From assembly GCF_022919835.1 (NCBI RefSeq), contig NZ_CP095074.1, positions 2,294,001 through 2,358,000 of the forward strand: 64,000 nucleotides of DNA. The letters run 5' to 3'. The notes below the pieces were generated by a model. The model saw only the letters and a program-made list of their open reading frames with translations, was not told where the DNA came from and made no database searches. The translations under genes were made by a program, and so were the position numbers. The DNA comes from Halobacillus shinanisalinarum. GTDB lineage: Bacteria; Bacillota; Bacilli; Bacillales; Halobacillaceae. Positions within the stretch are counted from its first letter, which is position 1, and every line of letters starts with the position of its first letter. Positions 1 to 6,984 of this stretch are shown piece after piece.

Positions 1-25
1 AAACCTTTTATGAAAAGGAGAGTGT

Positions 26-1078
26 ATGATGTCTAGTAATGAAAACGTTAAGTTAACTTCACTATCTAGTAAAGGTGGCTGAGGCTGCAAAATTGGTCCT
101 GAAGACCTGACGCAAGTTTTGCGTCACTTACCAAAGTCTGTAGCTGACCCAAATTTACTTGTCGGATTGGACACATCCGATGATGCAGGTGTTTATAAGA
201 TAAATGATGAAACAGCCCTAGTCCAAACCCTGGATTATTTCACTCCAATCGTAGACGACCCTTATATGTTCGGCCAAATTGGAGCGGCTAACGCCTTAAG
301 CGATGTTTATGCGATGGGCGGCAAGCCGATCACTGTCATGAATATCGTTGGCTTTCCTATTAATACATTAGATAAAAGTATTTTAGCTGATATCCTGACT
401 GGTGCATCTGACAAAGTGAGTGAGTCAGGCGCTGTCTTAGTCGGAGGACATTCCATCGACGACGAAGAGCCGAAGTTTGGCCTGTCAGTTACCGGAACGA
501 TTCACCCGGAAAAAATTCGAGCCAACGTAGGAGCGCAGCCAGGAGACCGCCTTATTTTGACCAAGCCGATTGGTGTGGGCATCCTAACAACAGCTATAAA
601 GAAAGACTTGATCAATAAGAAAGAACTTGAGGAAGTCATGAATGTTATGGCTGAATTAAACAAAAAAGCTGCCGAAACTATGGAAAACTACACGGTTAAC
701 GCATGTACAGACGTTACCGGTTTCGGACTGCTCGGTCATACGCTTGAGATCGCTAAAGGTAGTCAGGTTGGTATAAACGTATCAAGCAAAGATGTTCCGG
801 TTCTGTCCAAGACAAGAGAGCTGGCTGAACAAAATATCATTCCTGGCGGTACACGGAAGAATCATAATTGGCTTGCTGAGAGTATTGACTACGATACTAC
901 GATCAGTGAAATCGAACAGCTTATCCTTTGTGATGCTGTGACATCAGGCGGACTGCTCATTTCAGTACCTGAAGCCGAAGCCGATGCATTGCAACAAGAG
1001 CTTACGAATAACAGTGTGCAATCTTCTATTATTGGTGAAGTGACTAGTGGGAATAAAGGACGAATCCATGTCATTTAA
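26..1078 (+). CDS. selD: Selenide, water dikinase (selenophosphate synthetase), selenocysteine-containing
   Basis: Makes selenophosphate from selenide and ATP, the selenium donor for selenocysteyl-tRNA. The frame runs from ATG at 26 (or 29) through an in-frame TGA at 80-82 to TAA at 1076-1078, giving 350 residues, the usual SelD length. The TGA is codon 19 in the motif GG-U-GCK, exactly where SelD carries its catalytic Cys or Sec, followed by the conserved Lys22. Downstream are the AIR-synthase-type ATP-binding segments DYFTPIVDDPYMFGQIGAAN and CDAVTSGGLL. The binding site AAAGGAG lies 5-8 nt before the start codons; a start at 119 would remove the active site. Whether selA, selB or tRNA-Sec lie to the left cannot be seen. 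The family assignment is certain; Sec insertion is inferred from motif and hairpin. Confidence 0.95.
80..107 (+). promoter_or_regulatory. UGA-Sec codon and candidate bacterial SECIS hairpin of selD
   Basis: TGA at 80-82 is followed by a hairpin with stem GGTC (95-98) and GACC (104-107) around loop CTGAA. The loop starts 16 nt after the UGA, at the lower edge of the known bSECIS range. The stem is only 4 bp, so this is the weakest of the four hairpins on its own. The active-site motif makes it credible. Confidence 0.65.
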
Positions 1079-1107
1079 AATAAGGACTCTACTTGAGTCC
1101 TTATTTT
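1077..1107. terminator. Intrinsic terminator after selD
   Basis: A 13-bp perfect stem (1077-1089 with 1095-1107), loop TACTT, ends in a TTATTTT tract overlapping the selD stop codon. The A/T flanks are symmetrical, so it could work in both directions. It suggests selD is the last gene of its transcript. Confidence 0.85.
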
Positions 1108-1110
1108 ATA

Positions 1111-1324
1111 GAGGTTGTTCAAAAAGTCACCAAATGATAAACGGCGAATTTCTTCATTGCTCGGTTTTTCCGGTCCTCACGTATTAAGGGCATACGGCTT
1201 GCGGTCCTCAAAACTTTCGCGCCTCGAACTTCTTGCGACGCACAGGACGTGCTAGTGCCGACTTTGTCACAGGATGTGACGATCCTTGTCGGCGTTCTAA
1301 TTTGGCAACTTTTTGAACACTCAC
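1111..1324 (+). mobile_element. MITE-like element, copy 1 (full length)
   Basis: A 214-bp non-coding element with imperfect terminal inverted repeats around GTTCAAAAAGT, flanked by the direct 5-bp duplication TTATA (1106-1110 and 1325-1329). The same sequence recurs near 27.0 kb (inverted), 46.1 kb (internally deleted) and 49.5 kb. It contains no transposase; open frames across it are not conserved between copies. It separates selD from the transporter genes. Confidence 0.8.
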
Positions 1325-1364
1325 TTATAGAATTACGATCTACCAAAAATAATGAGGTGAAAAT

Positions 1365-2273
1365 ATGAAAAAGTGGTTGATAGCGGCTTTCATACTTAGT
1401 ATCGGATTGATTTTAACAGCATGTGGTGGAGGCAATGAACAGTCCGGCCAGGAGGAATCCGGAGAAGAGCAATCTGGGGAAGCATTTACGATCGGTGTCA
1501 TCCCGGCTCAGACTGAAGGATCAATGGATAATGCAATGAATAAGCTCCAATCCATTCTTAATGAAAAATTGAATCGTGAAGTTAAGGTGGAAGTCTACCC
1601 GGACTATAACGGTGTGGTGGAAGCCTTGAACTACGATAAGATCAATATGGCTTATTTAGGACCGCTAACGTATGTCATCGCCCATCAAAAGAGCGGCGCG
1701 AAAGCAATCATTACTCAATTAATTGACGGTGAACCTTTTTACCATTCATACATTATTACCCACAGTGATCAACCATGGAACTCCTTAGACGAGATGCTGC
1801 AAAAGCCTGAAGAAGTCGCCTTTGCGTTTGGTGATCCGAATTCAACTTCCGGTACCTTGATCCCTTCTATCGAACTAGAGGAGCGCGGGAGTTATCAATC
1901 CAACGAAAACCATAAATTTAAATCTGTTCGCTACACAGGCTCACATGACGCATCTGCTTTAGCCGTCCAAAATAAACAAGTCGATGCTGCAGCTATTGAC
2001 AGTGCTATTTTTAATCAGCTAGTCGAATCAGGAAAGATTGATAAAGAACAACTTAGAGTGATATGGAAATCAGATAAGATCTTTCAATACCCATGGGCCG
2101 TGCACAAAGATACAGATCAAGAGACAATTAACAAGCTACAGGAAGCCTTCCTCGGTATAGAGGATCAAGAGATTCTAGATGCATTTGGAGCCACTGGGTT
2201 CACTAAAGCAAGTAATGAGGATTATGAGAATATTAGGCAAGCAGCCCTTAAACAAGGAATTATTAAAGATTAG
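1365..2273 (+). CDS. PhnD-type ABC transporter substrate-binding lipoprotein
   Basis: Extracellular solute-binding lipoprotein of the phosphonate/phosphate/phosphite-binding family. A lipoprotein signal peptide ends in lipobox LTAC with Cys near residue 20, then a Gly/Glu/Ser linker and the PhnD fold (starts FTIGVIPAQTEGSM; later MAYLGPLTYV, FGDPNSTSGTLIPS, YTGSHDASALAV, DAAAIDSAIF). The length of 302 aa is normal. GAGGTGA precedes ATG 1365. It heads a three-gene unit with a permease and an ATPase. No phn lyase genes are adjacent. Since selD lies upstream and selenoprotein genes downstream, a selenium oxyanion or related substrate is possible, but the sequence does not show the ligand. Confidence 0.88.
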   Translation: MKKWLIAAFILSIGLILTACGGGNEQSGQEESGEEQSGEAFTIGVIPAQTEGSMDNAMNKLQSILNEKLNREVKVEVYPDYNGVVEALNYDKINMAYLGPLTYVIAHQKSGAKAIITQLIDGEPFYHSYIITHSDQPWNSLDEMLQKPEEVAFAFGDPNSTSGTLIPSIELEERGSYQSNENHKFKSVRYTGSHDASALAVQNKQVDAAAIDSAIFNQLVESGKIDKEQLRVIWKSDKIFQYPWAVHKDTDQETINKLQEAFLGIEDQEILDAFGATGFTKASNEDYENIRQAALKQGIIKD

Positions 2274-2281
2274 AGTTGATC

Positions 2282-3040
2282 ATGGTGTGGTTTAAAAAAC
2301 GCAACATTTTAACAGGTATTCTTCTTATAGTATTCATTTATATTAGCATGAGGCTTACTGAATTTGACTTATCGAAATTCAAGGATTTCCGTAACATGAT
2401 CGATTTCCTGTCACAATGGTTTCCACCGAATTTTTCAAACCTATCAGGCATCATAAAGGATACGCTGCAAACATTGGCCATGGCATTTCTAGGCAGTCTG
2501 CTAGGGCTGTTTATTGCCCTGCCATTAAGCTTCCTAGCTGCCAGGAACACAGCGCCCTCACCATTTATTTATCATTTTGGGCGGGTATCCTTAAGCTTTA
2601 TTCGGTCTGTACCAGAAATCGTGTTTGGATTAATCCTGCTGACAGCGCTTGGACTTGGGCCATTCCCAGCCGTCATCGCAATCATGCTTCATAACATCGG
2701 TGTGCTGGGTAAACTAATTTCAGAATTAATTGAAGCAGCTGATCCAGGCCCCCAAGAGGCTATGAAAGCAGTCGGGGCCAAGGGTTGGATCGTCTCCCTG
2801 TTCAGCATACTTCCACAGATTTGGCCTAATGTGCTATCCCATTACTTCTATCGGTTTGAAGTTGCGATTCGAACATCACTCATTCTAGGGTTTATTGGTG
2901 GTGGCGGAATTGGTCAGCGGTTATTTAACGATTTTCAGACCTTCCAATATCCATCTGTTTCACTAGATGTACTGGTGATTATGGTCATGGTTATTATCGT
3001 TGACCTCTTTGGCAGCTATATTAGAAACAAGGTCATTTGA
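2282..3040 (+). CDS. PhnE-type ABC transporter permease
   Basis: Integral membrane permease with about six hydrophobic segments and the inner-membrane coupling loop (EAMKAVGAKGW, then SILPQIWPNVLSHYFYRFE) that contacts the ATPase. Residues IRTSLILGFIGGGGIGQ are typical of PhnE. ATG at 2282 is chosen because AGAG lies 6 nt upstream; a TTG two codons earlier is also in frame. It starts 8 nt after the binding-protein stop, so the two are co-transcribed. It ends in TGA, showing that UGA is read as stop in a gene next to selenoprotein genes. Confidence 0.88.
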   Translation: MVWFKKRNILTGILLIVFIYISMRLTEFDLSKFKDFRNMIDFLSQWFPPNFSNLSGIIKDTLQTLAMAFLGSLLGLFIALPLSFLAARNTAPSPFIYHFGRVSLSFIRSVPEIVFGLILLTALGLGPFPAVIAIMLHNIGVLGKLISELIEAADPGPQEAMKAVGAKGWIVSLFSILPQIWPNVLSHYFYRFEVAIRTSLILGFIGGGGIGQRLFNDFQTFQYPSVSLDVLVIMVMVIIVDLFGSYIRNKVI

Positions 3041-3113
3041 ATTCTTGTTTAATGATGACCTGAAGATAAAGGGAGTTCATGTCCAATCATGCGAAAGAAA
3101 GGGGGCCAACCAA

Positions 3114-3866
3114 ATGATTGAGATGAAAAATGTCTCCGTTCGTTACCCGGGAGCAAAGCATGATGCACTATCTGAGGTCCATCTGTCATTTAATAAAGGT
3201 GATTTTATATGTATCCTTGGTAAAAGCGGTGCTGGAAAATCAACGTTTATTCGCTCCATCAATGGGTTACAGAAACTTACCCAAGGCGAAGTCTATTTTG
3301 ATGGAAAGCAACTATCCAATATGAATGAAGAACAGTTGCGGCAGGTCAGGCTTGAAATGGGTATGATCTTTCAGCTTTTTAACCTCATCCCCCGAATGAG
3401 CGTGATACAGAACGTCTTAACGGGAATTTTTGGCTATCGCAGTAACTTTAAAAACTTGATTGGTTTGTTTTCCAACAAAGAATTGGAACAAGCCAAACGT
3501 GTGATTTCCGAAGTTGAACTTACTGAAATGACCAATCGCAGAGTCGAACTTTTGAGTGGCGGTCAAAAACAAAGAGTAGGAATCGCACGTGCCCTCATCC
3601 AGCAGCCAAGAGTTTTGCTTGGAGATGAACCAGTAGCCAGCCTGGATCCTGGGACGTCTAACCATATTTTCACCTTGCTCAAGGACATGCACCAACGTCT
3701 TGATTTACTGACAATTATTAATGTACACGATATCGATCTTGCTAAACGCTATGCCACAAGACTCCTAGCACTTAAAGATGGGAAAATCATTTTCGATGGC
3801 CCTCCAGAAGAATTTACAGAAAAGAATTATGAGGAAACGTACGAATCTCATCAAATCACCTTTTAA
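3114..3866 (+). CDS. PhnC-type ABC transporter ATP-binding protein
   Basis: Cytoplasmic ATPase of the same importer. Walker A is GKSGAGKS (residues 36-43), the Q-loop is MIFQLFNL, the signature is LSGGQKQRVGIARAL, Walker B is VLLGDEP, followed by the D-loop ASLDP and H-switch NVHD. 250 aa is the family norm. The start is ATG 3114, preceded by AAAGGGGG with 8-nt spacing. The frame is open upstream to 3000, inside the permease gene, but that part is unrelated sequence. The unit ends with a weak hairpin at 3872-3893. Confidence 0.9.
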   Translation: MIEMKNVSVRYPGAKHDALSEVHLSFNKGDFICILGKSGAGKSTFIRSINGLQKLTQGEVYFDGKQLSNMNEEQLRQVRLEMGMIFQLFNLIPRMSVIQNVLTGIFGYRSNFKNLIGLFSNKELEQAKRVISEVELTEMTNRRVELLSGGQKQRVGIARALIQQPRVLLGDEPVASLDPGTSNHIFTLLKDMHQRLDLLTIINVHDIDLAKRYATRLLALKDGKIIFDGPPEEFTEKNYEETYESHQITF

Positions 3867-3871
3867 TTAAC

Positions 3872-3893
3872 GATGGGAAGTGCGGCTCCCATC
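3872..3893 (+). terminator. Weak hairpin after the PhnC-type gene
   Basis: GATGGGA and TCCCATC form a 7-bp stem around an 8-nt loop, six nucleotides after the ATPase stop. There is no T tract, so termination may be partial. Confidence 0.4.
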
Positions 3894-3927
3894 AAACCAT
3901 ACATAATGCGAAAAAGGAGGAATAGAG

Positions 3928-4563
3928 ATGATAAACAGTCCATGAGTAGTGGATTGCTCAAGGGTCGTGTACGACTCTAACGATTCAGATGTTGTTACTT
4001 CTGTTCAAAATAAAACCCAAAAGTCTGTTATCTTAACGTTTGATGACGGTCCAAGTAAGGTTTTAACACAGATACTTGATGTACTAAAAGCTGAAAACGT
4101 TCCAGCGGTCTTTTTTTGGCAATCTCGCCTTTTATATCCAAAAAGACCCTGGAATAGAGTATTAGATGAAGGGCATCTCATCGGTTCACACACTACAAAA
4201 CACCCTAACATGACTAAGCTTACCTATGAACAACAATATAAAGAAATTCAAAACAGCATCACAAAAATTGAACAAATTACGGGGAGTCAAATTAACTATT
4301 TTCGCCCGCCGTTTGGCCAATACAACGATGATACGATCAAAGCAGCTAAACAACTGAATGTACTGACTGTCATGTGGAGAATTGCTGCCATCGATTGGGA
4401 ACTAAAAGAGGATCCACAGCAAATCATTACAAATGTCGCTGATAATCTTGAGGATGGAGCAGTAATTCTCCTGCATGAACTGAAACAAACACTTGAAGTT
4501 TTGCCAGAATTGATCAAAGCAATACGAAATAAAGGGTACAGTTTTACGTTATTGGAGAAATGA
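3928..4563 (+). CDS. Polysaccharide deacetylase family protein with an in-frame UGA (candidate selenoprotein)
   Basis: Carbohydrate esterase 4 type deacetylase. From ATG 3928, with AAAGGAGG ending 7 nt upstream, the frame reads MINSP-UGA-VVDCSRVVYDS and continues to TGA 4561-4563 (211 codons before the stop). Catalytic motifs are intact: TFDDGPS (metal Asp), SHTTKH (H-x3-H), RPPFGQYN and VILLHE. No signal peptide is seen, so it may be cytoplasmic or truncated. The first post-UGA start, GTG 3949, has no usable binding site, so the UGA must be read through or the gene is dead. The UGA could be Sec, with Cys10 four residues on, or a TGG-to-TGA mutation of a Trp. Three selenoprotein genes nearby and a hairpin after the UGA favour Sec. 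Confidence 0.7.
3943..3978 (+). promoter_or_regulatory. UGA and candidate SECIS hairpin in the deacetylase gene
   Basis: TGA at 3943-3945 is followed by a 7-bp stem (3961-3967 with 3972-3978, one G-T pair) and tetraloop TGTA. The loop starts 22 nt after the UGA, inside the range known for bSECIS, and holds a G-U as many bSECIS loops do. The hairpin argues against a random nonsense mutation but is not proof. Confidence 0.5.
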
Positions 4564-4609
4564 GTAGGTACGGTGTCAACATATCTCCCCCTCCAAGCTA
4601 AGAGAAAAT

Positions 4610-4653
4610 AAAAGAAGGCCTCCCGAAACTTTAAATTGGGACGCCTTCTTTTT
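4610..4653. terminator. Bidirectional terminator between deacetylase and thioredoxin genes
   Basis: AAAGAAGGC and GCCTTCTTT arms with an inner TCCC/GGGA pairing close a loop of about 13 nt. A runs on one side and T runs on the other allow termination of both convergent genes. Confidence 0.8.
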
Positions 4654-4660
4654 ATTGCTA

Positions 4661-4969
4661 TTATGATTGAGCGAAATCCTTCACCTGTTCTTCTGGAGCA
4701 AATCCAACAGAACGGTTTACTTCTTCTCCATCTTTAATTAAAACTAATGTTGGAATACTTTGTACCCCAAACTGTCCAGCTAAATCTGAAGATTGATCTA
4801 CATCTACATAGTAGAAATCCACATTATCAAGCTGTTCAGATACGCTTGAGACCACCGGCCCCAATTGACGACAGCCTGGTCACCAATCTGCACCAAATTC
4901 AAGCACAACCGGTTGACTCATATTTTTAGTAACTTCTGCATATTCTTCGGCAGTAATTGTCTTAGCCAT
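4661..4969 (-). CDS. Selenocysteine-containing thioredoxin (U-P-G-C active site)
   Basis: Small thioredoxin-fold protein of 102 residues. It starts at ATG 4967-4969 with AAGGAGG 6-7 nt upstream and passes an in-frame TGA at 4880-4882, codon 30. The sequence FGADW-U-PGCRQLGPVV aligns with the thioredoxin motif W-C-G-P-C-K, with Sec as the attacking residue and Cys33 as the resolving residue. The cis-Pro loop QSIPTLVLI and the middle VDVDQSSDLAGQFGV are intact. Thioredoxins reduce protein disulfides in the cytoplasm; a Sec nucleophile usually raises reactivity. It lies 96 nt downstream of the TlpA-like selenoprotein on the same strand and may share its transcript. Starting after the UGA would leave no active site. 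Confidence 0.9.
4846..4882 (-). promoter_or_regulatory. UGA-Sec codon and candidate SECIS hairpin of the thioredoxin gene
   Basis: On the minus strand TGA (4882-4880) is followed after 15 nt by an 8-bp stem (4864-4857 with 4853-4846, two G-T pairs) capped by loop GGT. The loop starts 23 nt after the UGA. A G-rich loop at this distance is the best match in the window to the E. coli fdhF-type bSECIS. Confidence 0.7.
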
Positions 4970-5065
4970 GTTGAACCCTCCTTAACTTTATCATTTCATT
5001 TTAGTATATGAATTATCCTTATATCAAATGGAAAGCTCGTCATAACCTAGTTTTCAAGACGCTGG

Positions 5066-5824
5066 TCATGTCCCAGGGATGTAACAACCTTCTGGCCCAC
5101 AAACCATCCCATCCTTTAACTGAGCCTCTTCTTGTTTTTCCTTTTCAAGTTGCCTTTGCTGCCATTCTATATCAATCGTTGGTGAGAATTTCTCCGGATA
5201 AAGGAGATGCCAGCGTTGTTTTCGAATTAAAAAGTTATCGGAATCTAGTACTAACGCTTCATCAAGTTCCTGAATCGCCTTCTCTTTTTTATCGTTCTTA
5301 GAGTATTCCATAGCGAGCTTGAATTTTTTCTCTGCTAATTGTTTCTCTACATTAGAAGGGGCGTTCTGCGGCTGATAATATTGATCATCGAATTCAACTT
5401 TCTCCACTTCTTTATTAATAAGCTGCGCTAACGATTGAACGTGTTCTTCCTCGTCTACTTTAAACCCTTGTTTAAGCAAGCGAATGGTGCCTTCTTCATC
5501 AATAAAGATTCCATTAGGGACTACTTTAAACCCAAAGTAATTGGCTAGTTGATTTTCCTCATCGACCACTGTTGGAAAGCTTATACTTTCAATGTAAGGT
5601 CTGACCACCTCAGGCCCTTGGACATCAACAGCTACGGAAAGAATTTCAAAGTTTTGACCTTTATGCTCGTCATAAAAAGATTGCCATCCAGGCAATTGTT
5701 CACGACATCTTCACCAGGAAGCCCACATAAAGATTAGTGTTTGTTTTCCTTTAAAATCGTCAATAGATACTTCTTTCCCGTCCACATTTTTTAATGCGAA
5801 ATTCGGGATTTTTTCCATCAACAT
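5066..5824 (-). CDS. TlpA/ResA-like thiol-disulfide oxidoreductase with Sec active site (W-U-R-C) and helical C-terminal extension
   Basis: Thioredoxin-fold protein of 252 residues. ATG is at 5822-5824, with AAAAGGAG 9 nt upstream. An in-frame TGA at 5711-5713 is codon 38, in FMWASW-U-RCREQLPGW, where TlpA/ResA proteins have W-C-x-x-C-R-x-E-x-P. Only one residue separates U38 from C40, so this is a U-x-C motif. Residues 1-140 carry the redoxin fold (PNFALKNVDGKEV, SVAVDVQG, VVPNGIFIDEEG). Residues 150-220 are charged and helical, TPR-like. The tail contains CGPEGCYIPG, giving two more cysteines. No export signal is seen. The gene ends in TGA (5066-5068), so UGA is read both as Sec and as stop in one gene. 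Confidence 0.88.
5680..5713 (-). promoter_or_regulatory. UGA-Sec codon and candidate SECIS hairpin of the TlpA-like gene
   Basis: On the minus strand TGA (5713-5711) is followed after 14 nt by a perfect 6-bp stem ATTGCC/GGCAAT around loop TGGAT (hairpin 5680-5696). The loop starts 20 nt after the UGA and contains GG. It fits bacterial SECIS geometry well. Confidence 0.7.
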
Positions 5825-5902
5825 GCTGATCATCTCCTTTTCCTCTTTAGTTTAAAAGATTCAGCCTATTATCAAAACTATTTTGTTTGATCCTTGCATC
5901 TT

Positions 5903-6619
5903 TTAATTTTTGAAAGAGTCAGGCGATTCTTGAAAGATCATCTCAAAGTTCTTTTCTTCAACAAGAAATCGGTTGATACGGTATAGGCCGTTTCCAGGCG
6001 AGATTGATCGTGGAGCAAGGATGGCTGCTCTTGAGATTGACGAATTTTCTACTATAGATACGATTTCATCGCTCGCAATTCCGTAAGGGTAGGCAAAATC
6101 CTGTACAGAGATATCTAACTTATCCTCTAATACAGTGATGCTCTTCTGTAAGTCACTTTCAAAAGCTTGATATTGGATGGCATCTGCATCTACACATACT
6201 AAAAATTCTGCCGTTGAAGCAAAGCTGGCCAGCTGTAAGGCTTGGGCCTTCCCCCTATTTTCACTACAATCGACCACACGTAATTGCAGATAGATAGATG
6301 CTAGATCCTGTAATTGTCTCCCTGTTGAATCCTGGCTTCCATCGTTCACTGCAATAATTTCTTTATTTGGATAGGACAATCTACTAAAGTGGTTGATCGT
6401 TTCTTCAATCGTATCTTGTTCATTATAGCAAGGTATAAGAATACTAATTTTAGGCCATTCGATCTTGATTAAATGTATTGGAACAGGGTTGCTTTCACGA
6501 CGAAAAAAAACAAAAGAGATCCGGCAATCCATAAAAGTGACATGACTAAAGGGTAAAGAAACAAGAAATTGGACCACCCATTCATAGTAGCTTTTATAAA
6601 ATCCATGCTTGTTCTTCAC
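5903..6619 (-). pseudogene. Fusion remnant: glycosyltransferase family 2 (PgaC-like) N-terminus joined to polysaccharide deacetylase C-terminus
   Basis: The first ~150 residues are a GT-A glycosyltransferase (ISILIPCYNEQDTIEETI, VAVNDGSQDSTG-like IIAVNDGSQDSTG, ENRGKAQAL, CVDADA). Right after the DxD-type CVDADA the sequence changes to a deacetylase tail (LEDKLDISVQDFAYPYGIAS). It therefore lacks the acceptor half and membrane helices of PgaC/IcaA, and the catalytic N-terminal half of a PgaB/IcaB-type deacetylase. The simplest explanation is a deletion that joined two neighbouring exopolysaccharide genes in frame near residue 153. It is probably inactive. The start is GTG at 6617-6619, with a poor binding site. 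Confidence 0.65.
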
Positions 6620-6864
6620 CTTGCCGTAAGCAAACTATTATCCATAACCATGATATGTATCATTTTCGCAAGGCATACCAGCACCGATTTTAAGGTGTGG
6701 TAAAATAATCAGGCTGTAAGACACTTCTATTCTACAATATATGACAGATATTCATTGTGATGTGGGCTCACATAGTAAAAACACACCGAATTGTACCTAT
6801 TATACTAGAGTAACCTCCCTTATAGTAGCCACACCGTATAATAGATTTAATGATATGGAAATAA
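6620..6864. other. Intergenic stretch without a recognisable gene
   Basis: AT-rich sequence between the divergent fusion remnant and the AraC-type regulator. I see no RNA gene or coding frame. It is followed by a long palindrome at 6865-6909. Confidence 0.5.
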
Positions 6865-6909
6865 ATCCCACCTCAGGTCATCCAAAATTTGGATGACCTG
6901 AGGTGGGAT
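6865..6909. repeat. Long palindromic repeat, copy A
   Basis: A perfect 22-bp inverted repeat with a single central base; the core arm is CCACCTCAGGTCATCCA. The same arm recurs at 14976-15014 and 53655-53699. It could act as a terminator, but sequence conservation of both arms points to a dispersed palindromic element. Confidence 0.85.
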
Positions 6910-6984
6910 TTTCCCCAATAAGATGCTATTGTTCCAGTGATACGTTAAAATGAGGGGAATAGCTTAGAAGGTAGGGTGGCTCAG

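Noticed and set aside
1119..1346. Protein-coding gene inside the MITE (minus strand)
   Set aside because: The frame is not kept between the copies at 1111, 27041 and 49521, and its sequence is explained by the repeat.
80..5713. UGA reassigned to Trp or another amino acid genome-wide
   Set aside because: UGA terminates the PhnE-type, deacetylase and TlpA-like genes, and most other genes in the window contain no internal UGA.
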